DNA of 35,320 nucleotides, taken from Verrucomicrobiota bacterium. GTDB taxonomy: Bacteria > Verrucomicrobiota > Verrucomicrobiia > Chthoniobacterales > UBA10450. Of the stretch, positions 14,812 to 21,880 are shown piece after piece. The notes under the pieces are model-generated. The model was not told the origin of the DNA. It saw only the letters and a program-made list of their open reading frames with translations, and did no database searches. The translations under genes and the position numbers were made by a program. The first letter of the stretch is position 1. Every line of letters starts with the position of its first letter. The DNA lies in NCBI GenBank assembly GCA_003219175.1, contig QHPU01000125.1, positions 1 to 35,320 of the forward strand, written 5' to 3'.

Positions 14812-15693
14812 TCAGTATTCGCGCGCTAAAAGATAATTCGCCAACTCGCGCAGGGGTTCTGCTTCCCCGCCGAAGATTTTCAACGCGCTCTGCGCATTTT
14901 TCGTCAGGCGCCGCGCTTCGGCACGCGAAGCGTCGATTCCAATCACCGCCGGATAGGTAGCCTTTTGGGCAGCGACATCTTTCCCGGCGCTTTTACCGAG
15001 TTTCTCGGTCGTTTGCGTGACATCGAGAATGTCATCGATCACTTGGAAAGCCAGACCGAGCGAATATCCAAACTTCGTTAGCGCACGCAATTTTTTTGCA
15101 TCGGCGTTTGCGCTCATCGCTCCGAGACGAATTGAGGTTGTAATCATCGCGGACGTCTTATTTTCGTGAATGTAACGCAGTTCATCGCGCGAAACTTTTT
15201 TCCCTTCCGCTTCGAGATCGGCCACCTGACCGGCAATGAGTTTGCGGCTGCCAGCTGCGACCGCGATCTCGCGCAGAATTTCAGCCATCGAATAACGGCG
15301 TGTTGGTCTCGTGCGAGCGGCGATTTCAAACGCGACCGTCAACAACGCATCGCCGGCAAGGACCGCGATGCCGTCACCGAAAACTTTGTGGCAGGTAGCC
15401 CGGCCACGGCGGAAATCGTCGTTGTCCATGCTCGGCAGATCATCATGGACCAGCGAATAAGTGTGGATGCATTCCATGGCGCATGCCGATGGAAGAGCAG
15501 CAGTGGCTTTTCCCCTGCAGCCTTCGGCGGCCGCAAGACAAAGAATCGGGCGCAATCTCTTGCCGCCCGCGAAAAGCGAATAACGCATCGCTTTGTGGAT
15601 CGTAGGCGGTGCCGCAGTTTCCTTGGGCAGAAATCGATCCAGCGCGCGGTCGATCAAGCGCTGGCGTGATTTCAGGTACGCAGTCAGGTCCAC
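14812..15693 (-). CDS. ispA: Polyprenyl diphosphate synthase, probable farnesyl diphosphate synthase
   Basis: This enzyme condenses isopentenyl diphosphate with allylic diphosphates to make C15 (or C20) prenyl diphosphates for quinone, undecaprenyl and other isoprenoids. The 293-residue product has the first aspartate-rich motif DDLPSMDND at about 84-92 preceded by IHTYSLVH, the RRGRAT segment, GDALLTVAFE, and the second aspartate motif DDILD at about 216-220 in GLAFQVIDDILDVTQ, plus GKSAGKD. The aromatic Tyr five residues before the first motif favours C15 over C20 products, but chain length is inferred. The start is GTG at 15693 with no Shine-Dalgarno; repeated TAATCCTGT units lie just upstream. 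The stop is 4 bp from palindromic element A. Confidence 0.92.
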   Translation of the reverse strand: MDLTAYLKSRQRLIDRALDRFLPKETAAPPTIHKAMRYSLFAGGKRLRPILCLAAAEGCRGKATAALPSACAMECIHTYSLVHDDLPSMDNDDFRRGRATCHKVFGDGIAVLAGDALLTVAFEIAARTRPTRRYSMAEILREIAVAAGSRKLIAGQVADLEAEGKKVSRDELRYIHENKTSAMITTSIRLGAMSANADAKKLRALTKFGYSLGLAFQVIDDILDVTQTTEKLGKSAGKDVAAQKATYPAVIGIDASRAEARRLTKNAQSALKIFGGEAEPLRELANYLLAREY

Positions 15694-15708
15694 GAGGCTA
15701 AAAATAAG

Positions 15709-15797
15709 GACAGGATTAACAGGATTATGCAGGATTACAAAGGCAGAAGGCTTCGCTCCGTAATCCGGTAAATCGTTTTAGTCCTGTCAATCCCGTC
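15709..15797. repeat. Inverted repeat of AGGATTAACAGGATTA type, upstream of ispA
   Basis: The left arm GACAGGATTAACAGGATTA (15709-15727) is a near inverse of 15779-15797 (TAGTCCTGTCAATCCCGTC), and GGATTAC (15732-15738) pairs with GTAATCC (15760-15766) inside it. On the ispA strand the left arm reads as tandem TAATCCTG units ending about 16 bases before the ispA GTG. The element lies in the divergent gap (15694-15876) before the sigma/vWA gene. Confidence 0.85.
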
Positions 15798-15876
15798 AAA
15801 AGAAAGTTAGGTTGATTCTATCTAACAAAGAAAACTCCTAAGCTTTGGGCGGCTAGCGGGTTAAACTGGTAAACAA

Positions 15877-16584
15877 ATGCGGGACGGTGACGCAAACGCG
15901 GAACGGATGCGGATGCCGCTGCGACGATTTGAGCTTCCGCTCTTGCAATTCGCGACGCGAATCACCGGCGACCGAGAACGGGCGCGCGATATGGTGCAGG
16001 AAACGTTTGTGAAATTTCAAAACAACGGGGCTTTCCAGAACCCGGAGCCGGCAACCTGGCTCTTCACCGTCTGTCGTAACGGAGCGCTCAATGTTGGCCG
16101 AAAGGAAAGGCGGATGCAGTATCTCGACGAGAAGTTGATCGATGCGGGCGAGATCGACGCCGGGCACACGGTGACTGCTTTCTATGAAGTGGTGCCCGCG
16201 GAAGCGAGTGCGAATGCAGCGGCGAGGATGCCGCCGCTGGACTCGCGCCAGTATGGGTCCAATACGACCCATTCCGCCCAAGAATCTAACGAGATGTTGA
16301 CGGTAAAACTGCGCTACAAGAAACCGAATGACGATAAGAGCGAATTGGTTAAGCAGACGGCGGTGGATGAGGGCAAGCAGTTCGCCAGTGCGTCCCCTGA
16401 TTTCAAATTTGCCGCAGCGGTGGCGGAGTTTGGAATGCTGTTGCACGAATCCGAATTCAAGGGAAACGGAACGGTCGGCGCGGTGCTGGAGTGGGCGCAG
16501 GAAGGGCAAGGTACTGATGTGAATGGTTACCGCGCCGGGTTTTTTGACGTGATGCGAAAAGCACAGGCGCTGACACGAGGTTAA
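15877..16584 (+). pseudogene. Chimeric ORF: ECF sigma-factor region 2 fused to the C-terminus of a YfbK-type vWA protein
   Basis: Residues 1 to about 85 are an ECF sigma factor region 2: PLLQFATRITGDRERARDMVQETFVKF (21-47), then PATWLFTVCRNGALNVGRKERR (58-79). From about residue 87 the sequence changes to the C-terminal part of von Willebrand factor A proteins of the YfbK/DUF3520 family: DAGEIDAGHTVTAFYEVVP (89-107), EMLTVKLRYKKPN (139-151), and FKFAAAVAEFGMLLHESEFKGNGT to the end. Sigma region 4, the whole vWA domain with its metal-binding site and the vWA export signal are absent. Sigma factor and vWA genes of these types are often adjacent in related genomes (family knowledge), so one internal deletion would produce this frame. 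It is open for 235 codons. Residues about 125-132 overlap a small palindrome (ATGGGTC...GACCCAT). It cannot be a working sigma factor or vWA protein of the usual kind. Confidence 0.8.
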
Positions 16585-16596
16585 AATCGCTATAAG

Positions 16597-16614
16597 CGTT
16601 AAATCAGTTTAACG
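16597..16614. terminator. Hairpin between convergent genes, possible bidirectional terminator
   Basis: CGTTAAA-TCAG-TTTAACG is a perfect 7-bp stem with a tetraloop, extendable by AAG/CTT with one bulge. It lies between the stops of the sigma/vWA chimera and the EamA remnant. The stem is AT-rich and no T tract follows on either side, so it may instead be a member of the CGTTAAA repeat family. Confidence 0.4.
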
Positions 16615-16626
16615 GCTTAACGCCTT

Positions 16627-17459
16627 TCAAATATTCTCCGCTGTCTCCGTCGTCGCCACAGGTTTCACCCGCATGGCAAGGAATGCGCCGAACAACAGGA
16701 TCGCCGCGCTGCAAATTTGCGCGACGGTGAGGCGTTCGTGAAAGATCGAGGCCGAAAGCAGCACGGCCCCGAGCGGACAGAGCAGTTGCAAGCTCTGGGC
16801 AAGTGCGACCCCGATTTCCTGAATGGCGACGTAGTAAAGGACGTGGGCCATGGTGATACAGGTGACAGCGGAGATGGCGAGAATTAGATTTACGAGGCAG
16901 GTGACGTGCACCGGTGTTGCAACATTTCCAAAAGCGCAGGTCAGCGGGAAAAGCAGGCTCGAAGTGATTAAACTAACAAGGCCAAAACTGCGGATCGACC
17001 CGAGCTTGGCGGACGGACGTTTAACGAGCACACCGTAGAGCGCCCAGCAGGTGGTAGCGACAAAAGCAATCAACAGCCCTCGAATGGCAACGTGGCCGGT
17101 ATCAGTCACAGGCTGAAACCAAAAAACGCCGACGGCTCCGAGCAATCCCAATAACGTCCCGAACTGGAATTGCCATTGCCGGAGAATGTGCCGCTCTTCC
17201 GGAAAGAAAATGAACGCGAGCAACGCGGTCATGATTACCGAAGAACGCGTGAAAATCGCGTAGACACCTGGGCCGATGTAGAAGACCGAGACCGTCTGGG
17301 CGATTGTGCCCAAACATCGTAGTAACGCAGCAGGTAAAACTGAAACAGTGACGGAAGCGACCAAATGACAACAGTGGCGAAGAGAGCCAGGTATCCGCGC
17401 GAAATGCTGGGCCTTCCGGAGCGGGGTGGGACGGGCGGGGTAGAAGATAAAATTTCCAC
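16627..17459 (-). pseudogene. EamA/DMT-family transporter, frameshifted with an internal deletion
   Basis: EamA proteins are ten-helix inner-membrane metabolite exporters. The N-terminus is in one frame from a GTG at 17459: ISRGYLALFATVVIWSLP then SLFQFYLLRYYDVWAQ, a typical first helix. The rest is in another frame: VSVFYIGPGVYAIFTRSSVI onward through helices to MRVKPVATTETAENI. Compared with family members, the stretch joining 'YYD.W.Q' to 'Y.GPGVYAIFTR' (roughly the second and third helices, about 50 residues by my recollection) is missing at the frame switch near 17300-17312. At the junction the DNA reads TGGGC-GATTGT-GCCCA, a quasi-palindrome. The downstream frame is also open up to 17538, but that extension has no family resemblance. 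Probably non-functional. It is convergent with the sigma/vWA chimera. Confidence 0.78.
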
Positions 17460-17525
17460 AGCATTGGATTTTACTGGCTAGCCGGCCTTTATCGCGCAAT
17501 AAGATAGTTGCTGGAGGAGAACGCC

Positions 17526-18470
17526 ATGACCATTTCAAAATATCTATCGATCACAGCAATCGTTTTTGCCCTCACCATTCCCAGACAGGAAGCGAAAGAG
17601 ACCGGTGACACGAGTAGTGAACACAACAACAAGGGCGTCGAACTTGCGCAACAACACCAGTACGAAGCAGCCATCAATGAGTTCAATCTTGCGATTAAGG
17701 CCAATCCAAAAAGCGCCAAAGCTTACGTGAACCGCGGCAGCATCTTTCGGGCGATGCACGCCCAGGCCCAGGATCAGCAATACGACGATGCGATCAAAGA
17801 TTTTACCAAAGCAATCGAGATCGCCCCCAAAGACCCGTCCGGATATCTGGAACGCGGGCAGACGCTGGTCATGCAAAAACAATATACCGACGCGTTGACG
17901 GATTTAAATAAGGCAGCCGAGCTGAAACCGGACGACATGATGGCGATACGCCTGCGCGGATTCGCTGAGATTGGATTGGGTGACTGGGACAAAGCGGCTG
18001 CGGATTTTACGACGGCTATACAAAAAGATCCGAATGACGCGCAGGCCTATGAGCGCCGTGGATTCGTTTATCGTAGCCAGAAAAAGTTCAACGAAGCGAT
18101 CGCCGATTACGACAAAAGTCTGGAAATCAAGCCAGATCCAGACGTTTACACGAAACGCGGCTACACCTACGTCACTTACCTGCAAAATTACGAAAAAGGG
18201 ATAGCCGATTATCAGCAGGCCCTGAAAATTAATCCCAACGACTACGATACGCAGCAGCGTTTGCAATATGCGCAGGCGGCCCTGGCCGGCAAGAATGCGC
18301 CGCCCGCCGCGGCCACGCCGGCGTCGACACCGGAGCCCGGTTTGTTCACCCCCATGAACATCGGGATTGCACTGGCAGTACTGTTAGTTGTGATTGGGAT
18401 AATTTTCGTGATCATGCGCCGCCGTGGCGGGAGCGACGAGGAGCCCACTGCCGCCGGTCCGATCCGGTAA
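17526..18470 (+). CDS. TPR-repeat protein with signal/anchor and C-terminal membrane helix
   Basis: The 314-residue product starts at the ATG at 17526 behind a strong Shine-Dalgarno (GGAGGAG at 17512-17518). Residues 1 to about 24 form a signal peptide or anchor (MTISKYLSITAIVFALTIP). About six tetratricopeptide repeats follow, with units such as GVELAQQHQYEAAINEFNLAI, AYVNRGSIF, GYLERGQTLVMQKQYTDALTDL and AYERRGFVYRSQKKFNEAI. A Pro/Ala linker leads to a C-terminal helix (IGIALAVLLVVIGIIFVIM) and a basic tail. TPR domains mediate protein-protein contacts; the partner is unknown. Most of the chain would lie outside the cytoplasm if the N-terminal segment is cleaved. It ends just before the tRNA-Thr/tuf promoter candidate and is probably a separate unit. 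Confidence 0.87.
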   Translation: MTISKYLSITAIVFALTIPRQEAKETGDTSSEHNNKGVELAQQHQYEAAINEFNLAIKANPKSAKAYVNRGSIFRAMHAQAQDQQYDDAIKDFTKAIEIAPKDPSGYLERGQTLVMQKQYTDALTDLNKAAELKPDDMMAIRLRGFAEIGLGDWDKAAADFTTAIQKDPNDAQAYERRGFVYRSQKKFNEAIADYDKSLEIKPDPDVYTKRGYTYVTYLQNYEKGIADYQQALKINPNDYDTQQRLQYAQAALAGKNAPPAAATPASTPEPGLFTPMNIGIALAVLLVVIGIIFVIMRRRGGSDEEPTAAGPIR

Positions 18471-18479
18471 GAATTTGCT

Positions 18480-18507
18480 TTGACAGGGCAGGCCCGGCTG
18501 ATAGTTT
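18480..18507 (+). promoter_or_regulatory. Candidate sigma-70 promoter for the tRNA-Thr-tuf-secE-nusG-rplK unit
   Basis: Perfect -35 TTGACA (18480-18485), 16-bp spacer, -10 TAGTTT (18502-18507). The start site would fall about 85 bases before the tRNA-Thr. The arrangement is the same as the rplA promoter candidate (TTGACA-N16-TAGCTT). Confidence 0.62.
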
Positions 18508-18598
18508 GCGGCTGCTTTTTGCTGGACGAAGCGGTCCCAAGGTCGTTCAAACGGCGGCTCTGGGACTTTTGCTTCTCTGGCGTGAGCGAAACCGGTTC

Positions 18599-18674
<76 letters not shown>

Positions 18675-18727
18675 GTGAGTCCAGCCAGCAGGAAGCAATA
18701 GTTTTATTTAACAAAGGATAACGACAA

Positions 18728-19912
18728 ATGGCCAAGGAAGCATTTAAACGCGACAAGCCGCACGTGAACGTCGGCACGATCGGACACGTTGACCACGGTA
18801 AAACTACCTTAACCGCAGCCATCACCACCGTGCTCTCGAAGAAAGGAATGGCTGAAGTGCGCAAATATGAAGATATCGATAACGCGCCGGAAGAAAAAGA
18901 GCGCGGCATCACTATCAACACCGCGCACGTGGAATATCAAAGCGATAAACGGCATTACGCCCACGTCGATTGCCCCGGGCACGCCGACTACGTTAAGAAC
19001 ATGATCACCGGCGCGGCGCAAATGGACGGTGCCATTCTGGTTGTTTCCGCGGCCGACGGCCCGATGCCACAGACCCGCGAGCACATCCTACTCGCTCGTC
19101 AGGTGGGTGTGCCGGCCATGGTCGTTTTTCTGAACAAGACCGACATGGTTGATGATCCAGAACTACTAGACCTGGTGGAAATGGAAGTGCGCGACTTGCT
19201 CACACAGTATGAATTTCCCGGAGACAAAATCCCGATCGTGAAGGGTAGCGCGCTGAAGGCACTCGACGGTGATGCCGAGCAAGAGAAGCAGGTGCTCGCG
19301 CTGGTTTCCGCAATTGATGATTACATTCCAGTGCCGGATCGGCCGGTTGATCAGCCATTTCTTATGCCGGTGGAAGATGTGTTCAACATCGAAGGTCGCG
19401 GCACCGTTGCGACCGGTCGCGTCGAGCGCGGAGTGCTCAAGAAGATGGAGGAAGTCGAAATCGTCGGCATCCGTCCCACCGCGAAAACGACCGCCACCGA
19501 CATCGAGATGTTTCGTAAACTTCTCGATGAAGCCCGCGCCGGCGACAACGTTGGCGTGCTTCTACGTGGCACGAAGAAGGAGGAGATCGAGCGCGGTCAG
19601 GTTATCGCCAAGCCCGGCACAATCAAGCCGCACAAGAAGTTTAAGGCGGAAGTATACGTTTTGAGCAAGGAGGAAGGCGGCCGTCACACACCGTTCTTCA
19701 CCAATTACCGGCCGCAATTCTATTTCCGCACCACCGATGTCACCGGACAGGTTAAATTGCCGGATGGCGTGGAAATGGTCATGCCGGGCGATAACGTGGC
19801 GATTGAAGTGGAATTGATCACTCCGATCGCGATGGAAAAGACGATTCGGTTTGCGATTCGCGAGGGCGGAAAGACGGTTGGCGCGGGTCGCGTCGCCGAA
19901 ATTCTGGATTAA
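18728..19912 (+). CDS. tuf: Translation elongation factor Tu
   Basis: EF-Tu carries aminoacyl-tRNA to the ribosomal A site in a GTP-dependent manner. The 394-residue protein is full length: P-loop GHVDHGKTT at 19-27, switch I with [12 protein letters not shown] at about 59-70, DCPGHADY at about 81-88, NKTD at about 136-139 and GSALKAL near 174-180, then domains 2 and 3 ending VAEILD. The Shine-Dalgarno AAAGGA lies 8 bases before the ATG at 18728. The gene sits between tRNA-Thr and tRNA-Trp, followed by secE-nusG-rplK, the ancestral bacterial order. Only one tuf copy is in the window. Confidence 0.98.
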   Translation: MAKEAFKRDKPHVNVGTIGHVDHGKTTLTAAITTVLSKKGMAEVRKYEDIDNAPEEKERGITINTAHVEYQSDKRHYAHVDCPGHADYVKNMITGAAQMDGAILVVSAADGPMPQTREHILLARQVGVPAMVVFLNKTDMVDDPELLDLVEMEVRDLLTQYEFPGDKIPIVKGSALKALDGDAEQEKQVLALVSAIDDYIPVPDRPVDQPFLMPVEDVFNIEGRGTVATGRVERGVLKKMEEVEIVGIRPTAKTTATDIEMFRKLLDEARAGDNVGVLLRGTKKEEIERGQVIAKPGTIKPHKKFKAEVYVLSKEEGGRHTPFFTNYRPQFYFRTTDVTGQVKLPDGVEMVMPGDNVAIEVELITPIAMEKTIRFAIREGGKTVGAGRVAEILD

Positions 19913-19981
19913 GACAACTTCCTCTGACGACTTGAGGGAACGGCGAGGAAGAGCAGATTACGAGGAGGAAGAAAAAGCCTT

Positions 19982-20054
19982 ACGCCAGTAGCTCAATTGG
20001 TAGAGTAGCGGTCTCCAAAACCGTCGGTTGGGGGTTCGAGTCCCTCCTGGCGTG
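19982..20054 (+). tRNA. tRNA-Trp (anticodon CCA)
   Basis: Acceptor ACGCCAG/CTGGCGT, D arm AGCTCAATTGGTAGAGT, anticodon loop CTCCAAA (anticodon CCA) on a GCGGT/ACCGT stem, and a T arm with GGGGG-TTCGAGT-CCCTC. The discriminator is G. No CCA is encoded (TTG follows), unlike the tRNA-Thr upstream. Its position between tuf and secE is conserved in many bacteria. Confidence 0.95.
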
Positions 20055-20067
20055 TTGGCCGAAGCCG

Positions 20068-20163
20068 CGTTAAAACGTTAAATGGTTACAGCGTTAAAGC
20101 GACGAAAAAGGGAAGCGCCGGTTCGCTGCTCGCTTCAACTCTTCAACTCTTCAACTCTTCAAC
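20068..20163 (+). repeat. Two opposed 8-bp repeat arrays between tRNA-Trp and secE
   Basis: The first array (20068-20104) is CGTTAAAA, CGTTAAAT, GGTTACAG, CGTTAAAG, CGACG. The second (20134-20163) is TTCAACTC three times plus TTCAAC, that is CTTCAACT units, the inverse of AGTTGAAG. Between them GAAGCG (20112-20117) pairs with CGCTTC (20131-20136). The second array ends 4 bases before the secE ATG and occupies the Shine-Dalgarno position. Confidence 0.88.
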
Positions 20164-20167
20164 GATC

Positions 20168-20386
20168 ATGTTAACAAAAACGAAAAACTTCTTTAACGAA
20201 GTAAAGGTGGAGCTGCAAAAGGCTTCATGGCCATGGGATCCTAAGGAGAAGGGATTCAAGAAATACAAAGAGCTCTTTGATTCCACCGGCATGGTCATCA
20301 TCTCGATGCTCTTGTTAGGCGGTTATGTTGCCTTCTGCGATTTCATTCTCGTTAACGTCGTCCATTTCTTTACCCGCATTCACTAG
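20168..20386 (+). CDS. secE: Preprotein translocase subunit SecE
   Basis: SecE is the essential clamp subunit of the SecYEG channel in the inner membrane. The 72-residue, single-span form has the conserved amphipathic segment FFNEVKVELQKASWPWDPKEKGF (about 8-30) with the Lys-x-x-x-Trp-Pro signature, followed by one transmembrane helix (MVIISMLLLGGYVAFCDFILV, about 42-62). The ATG at 20168 has no Shine-Dalgarno; a CTTCAACT tandem repeat lies just upstream. nusG starts 4 bp after its stop, so the two are surely co-transcribed. Confidence 0.95.
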   Translation: MLTKTKNFFNEVKVELQKASWPWDPKEKGFKKYKELFDSTGMVIISMLLLGGYVAFCDFILVNVVHFFTRIH

Positions 20387-20390
20387 TTGT

Positions 20391-20960
20391 ATGGCACAGG
20401 TACTCGCAGCGAAGGATCAGTGGTTCGTTGTCCACGTGCTTTCCGGGCAGGAGAACAAGGTCAAGGATAATATCGAGAAGCGCGTCAAGACCGAAGAAAT
20501 GAGCGACGTTATTTACGAGGTGCTCGTTCCCACCGAACGCGTCTCGGAGATCAAAAAGGGTAAGAAAAGCGAGACCACTCGAAAATTTTTTCCCGGTTAC
20601 TTGATCGCGAACATGCATCTGCTCGACGAAAATAATCAGCTGGTCGATCGCACCTGGTATTTTATTAAAGACACCCCGGGGGTGATCGGCTTTGCCGGGA
20701 CCAAGGACAAGCCCATCCCGATGCGGCAGTCAGAGGTCGAATCGATGCTGGCGCAGATGAAAGAGCGCAAGGAAAAGGTGAAGCCAAAGGTTTCATTCGA
20801 GGTCGGCGAAACAGTGAAGGTTGCCGATGGACCGTTCCAAAACCAGAATGGTATCGTCGAAGAGATCGACCCCGAACGCGGCAAGCTCCGCGTCTCCGTC
20901 ACTATCTTTGGCCGCTCCACACCGGTCGAGTTGGAGTATTGGCAGGTAGAACGCGGCTAA
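20391..20960 (+). CDS. nusG: Transcription termination/antitermination factor NusG
   Basis: NusG binds RNA polymerase, suppresses pausing, and links it to Rho or to the ribosome. The ATG at 20391 gives 189 residues: the NGN domain (QWFVVHVLSGQENKVKDNIE at about 10-29, VLVPTE, the RKFFPGYLIANMHL core at about 65-78, PGVIGFAG) and a C-terminal KOW domain (FEVGETVKVADGPFQNQNGIVEEID). A start at 20325 within secE was rejected because it adds an unrelated leader. It lies between secE and rplK in canonical order. Confidence 0.97.
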   Translation: MAQVLAAKDQWFVVHVLSGQENKVKDNIEKRVKTEEMSDVIYEVLVPTERVSEIKKGKKSETTRKFFPGYLIANMHLLDENNQLVDRTWYFIKDTPGVIGFAGTKDKPIPMRQSEVESMLAQMKERKEKVKPKVSFEVGETVKVADGPFQNQNGIVEEIDPERGKLRVSVTIFGRSTPVELEYWQVERG

Positions 20961-20991
20961 GATCACCATCAATTAACTCTCAACTTTTTCG

Positions 20992-21417
20992 ATGGCAAAA
21001 GAAGTAGTAGCTCAGATTAAACTGCAAATTCCGGCCGGCCAGGCTAACCCTGCGCCGCCCGTTGGAACCGCGCTCGGTCCACGCGGCGTCAACATCATGG
21101 CTTTCTGCAAAGAATTTAACGCTGCCACCCAGAAACAGGCCGGCGACATCCTTCCAGTGGTCATTACCGTTTTCAAAGACAAGTCATTCACTTTCATTAC
21201 CAAGAGCCCGCCAGCGGCGGTCTTGCTAAAGAAAGCGGCAAACATCGCCGCCGGTTCCAAGGAACCTAACAAGACGAAGGTCGGTAAAGTAACGCGCAAA
21301 CAAGTCATGGATATCGTTAAGACAAAGGCAAAGGATTTGAATGCGCGCAACGATGAAGCCGCCTTTCGCATCATCGCCGGCACCGCGCGCCAAATGGGGC
21401 TCGAGATCGTCGATTAA
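20992..21417 (+). CDS. rplK: 50S ribosomal protein L11
   Basis: L11 binds the GTPase-associated region of 23S rRNA and is needed for the RelA-mediated stringent response. The 141-residue product has the N-terminal domain with [34 protein letters not shown] and the C-terminal RNA-binding domain with [21 protein letters not shown], ending [12 protein letters not shown]. The ATG at 20992 has no Shine-Dalgarno; the preceding bases are pyrimidine-rich (AACTCTCAACTTTTTCG). It is 31 bp after nusG. rplA, which normally follows in the same operon, is missing here and lies at 1531-2232 on the opposite strand. Confidence 0.97.
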   Translation: MAKEVVAQIKLQIPAGQANPAPPVGTALGPRGVNIMAFCKEFNAATQKQAGDILPVVITVFKDKSFTFITKSPPAAVLLKKAANIAAGSKEPNKTKVGKVTRKQVMDIVKTKAKDLNARNDEAAFRIIAGTARQMGLEIVD

Positions 21418-21456
21418 ATTTTAACCGCGGATTGAAATTCTTGGAAGTTAGGCATC

Positions 21457-21478
21457 CAACGCAAGTCCGGCTCGGACC
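21457..21478 (+). repeat. Short dispersed hairpin motif (copy 3)
   Basis: Contains GTCCG-GCT-CGGAC. It matches 2417-2438 (inverse) at 21 of 22 bases and shares the core with 6920-6936 inside element A. It lies 40 bp after the rplK stop. Confidence 0.7.
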
Positions 21479-21485
21479 CTGACTC

Positions 21486-21515
21486 GGCCGGCGGGCTTCT
21501 AGCCGGCCCTTCTAT
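21486..21515 (+). terminator. Possible terminator or palindrome after rplK
   Basis: GGCCGGC (21486-21492) pairs with GCCGGCC (21502-21508), with an inner GGCT-TCT-AGCC hairpin, followed by CTTCTAT. The stem is strong but the T tract is poor. It could end the tuf-rplK unit or be another palindromic repeat. Confidence 0.4.
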
Positions 21516-21880
21516 AAGAATCGATTCTCGCGCATTTTGTCTCACTTCTACTTTTTGGCAGTATTGCGTTTCGAGCGAACTTCGCCTCAGCGATCTTCGC
21601 CGCCGGCAGAGGCGGGGCCAATATCTCGCCATTTCCATCAGCAGGAGCGCGCAAACGCTGCTTTCGAAGAGCGAAGCGATTTGATTTGCAGAACCCCAAA
21701 TAGTCTTTGACCGCGGATTTCACGGATTGGGCAGCTTGCTCGAGTATCCGACGATATCGACGAACAATATGTGAGCTATCTCCAGCGCAACCTCCTGCCC
21801 GATCTCCCTAGCCATGGCGGACTCAGCGTATAACAAAACCGTAAAAAGCTGGCGATCTTAATCCGTTTCGGCCGCCAACA
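21516..21880. other. Intergenic stretch with a possible gene remnant
   Basis: No complete gene is visible. The phrase ACCGCGGATT appears at 21424 and again at 21710, framing a repeat-rich stretch. Between about 21731 and 21833 the plus strand encodes an open run ending SDDIDEQYVSYLQRNLLP then DLPSHGGLSV-stop, which reads like a real protein C-terminus, but no start codon or Shine-Dalgarno is present. I do not recognise the family. Confidence 0.35.

Noticed and set aside
20068-20163. CRISPR array
   Set aside because: The repeats are 8 bp with no unique spacers between them and no cas genes are present; this is a tandem repeat.
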